Shown here: positions 63,483 to 64,000 of the stretch, piece by piece
Layout of the letters: each line of letters starts with the position of its first letter
How positions within the stretch are numbered: the stretch's first letter is position 1
NCBI RefSeq assembly: GCF_017745275.1
Contig: NZ_JAGHZS010000012.1
Location: 118,687-182,686 of the forward strand
Length of the DNA: 64,000 bases
Direction of reading: 5' to 3'
DNA from: Chitinophaga sp.
GTDB taxonomy: Bacteria; Bacteroidota; Bacteroidia; Chitinophagales; Chitinophagaceae
Made by a program: the position numbers and the translations under genes
Notes under the pieces: model-generated
Told to the model about the DNA's origin: nothing
Database searches by the model: none
What the model saw: only the letters and a program-made list of their open reading frames with translations

Positions 63483-63512
63483 TTGGAAGTGTTAAAAAAC
63501 CGCCTACCTTTG
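63483..63512 (+). promoter_or_regulatory. rRNA promoter P1
   Basis: TTG at 63483-63485 and TACCTTTG at 63505-63512, spacing 19; upstream of the 16S gene by about 450 bases. Confidence 0.8.
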
Positions 63513-63671
63513 CGCTCCGCTTTGATAGAAAGCACACATACAAAAGCTCTTTCTGACACTATATTTCTACACACTTTTTCTACGGCCACATGGCCGCTAA
63601 CCACTGCCAGCAGTGACGCTGCGATCAGTGATAATGGAAAAAGAAAATTGAAAAAAAAACTTTAAAAAGAT

Positions 63672-63701
63672 TTGGTAGAAATGAAAAGTTGATTACCTTT
63701 G
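63672..63701 (+). promoter_or_regulatory. rRNA promoter P2
   Basis: TTG at 63672-63674 and TACCTTTG at 63694-63701, spacing 19. It lies 189 bases downstream of P1 and is followed by a CCCC/GGGG hairpin (CCCCAACAATAACGGGG). Confidence 0.85.
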
Positions 63702-63825
63702 CAACCCCAACAATAACGGGGCAACAAACGGAAAGCGAAAGTTGCGAAATTGAAATAAGATGTTTGGCTAAAGAGCCACAGAGATCGGATCTCACACATC
63801 ATCTACCAGTTAGTAATAACTGAAA

Positions 63826-63836
63826 AGTTCTTTGAA
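63826..63836 (+). promoter_or_regulatory. boxA-like antitermination element
   Basis: AGTTCTTTGAA in the rRNA leader resembles the boxA element (TGCTCTTTA) used by the NusB/NusE antitermination complex; its placement about 130 bases before 16S agrees. Confidence 0.45.
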
Positions 63837-63962
63837 AGATTGGAAACAACAGCACGATTCAAATTAGTGATAGTTTGAATCAAACACAGGTAATGTACAG
63901 CTATACATAATTAAATGATCCGATTGATTTCGAGAGAAATTAGTCAGGTATCAAAACTTCTT

Positions 63963-64000
<38 letters not shown>

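Overview
The window is chromosomal DNA of a Bacteroidota bacterium, most likely a Chitinophaga-like member of the Chitinophagaceae. The evidence is the promoter type (TTG, about 19 nt, TAnnTTTG, seen at many genes), a PorP/SprF plus CHU_C type IX secretion set, a TonB-dependent receptor with a carboxypeptidase-like N-domain, DUF4476/DUF1835/DUF6252-type proteins and a LytS-type kinase with a Reg_prop propeller. Genus is an inference; no database was searched. The left edge cuts ffh and the right edge is the first bases of a 16S rRNA gene.

Layout. 1-10.5 kb is housekeeping: ffh-rpsP-rimM-trmD-rplS, tatA, gatA, an MltD-like lytic transglycosylase, then leftward a CPA2 antiporter, pgk and gapA. 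10.6-16.5 kb is accessory: a tRNA-Glu, a decayed C-terminus of a large serine recombinase abutting its 3' end, three leftward class I terpene synthase genes, and gene debris with a pseudopilin-like membrane protein and a lipoprotein. 16.5-22.2 kb holds a flavin monooxygenase with a Crp/Fnr regulator, and a second Crp/Fnr regulator followed by a sulfur-handling operon (TauE/SafE, two YeeE/YedE proteins, MBL-rhodanese fusion). 23.2-28.2 kb is a secreted-adhesin operon of three exported Ig/CHU_C-type proteins plus PorP/SprF. 28.2-34 kb has the TonB receptor, a DUF1345 protein, a second tRNA-Glu, and an ECF41-type sigma factor convergent with a cytochrome b-like membrane protein. 34-43 kb has an orphan propeller histidine kinase, a beta-CASP nuclease, a thioesterase-like protein, a thioredoxin-like protein, ppk1, and a fusion of an HD phosphohydrolase to a Pycsar-type membrane effector domain. 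43-54.4 kb has an SdiA-regulated-like protein, a metallophosphoesterase/Omp85 fusion, a GAF protein, lysA, an S4 protein, an M20 dipeptidase and a lone receiver protein. 54.8-57.7 kb is a LemA-TPM-TPM-DUF1835 cluster. 57.8-63.4 kb has an M1 aminopeptidase, a biotinyl carrier protein, a DUF4476 protein and truA. 63.4-64 kb is an rRNA leader with two tandem promoters.

Points deserving most attention are the HD-PycTM fusion in an apparent operon with polyphosphate kinase; the three divergent terpene synthases next to a recombination scar at tRNA-Glu; the set of three secreted proteins, two sharing a C-terminal motif, with PorP/SprF; and the very long perfect intergenic hairpins, several built from AGC-containing repeats.
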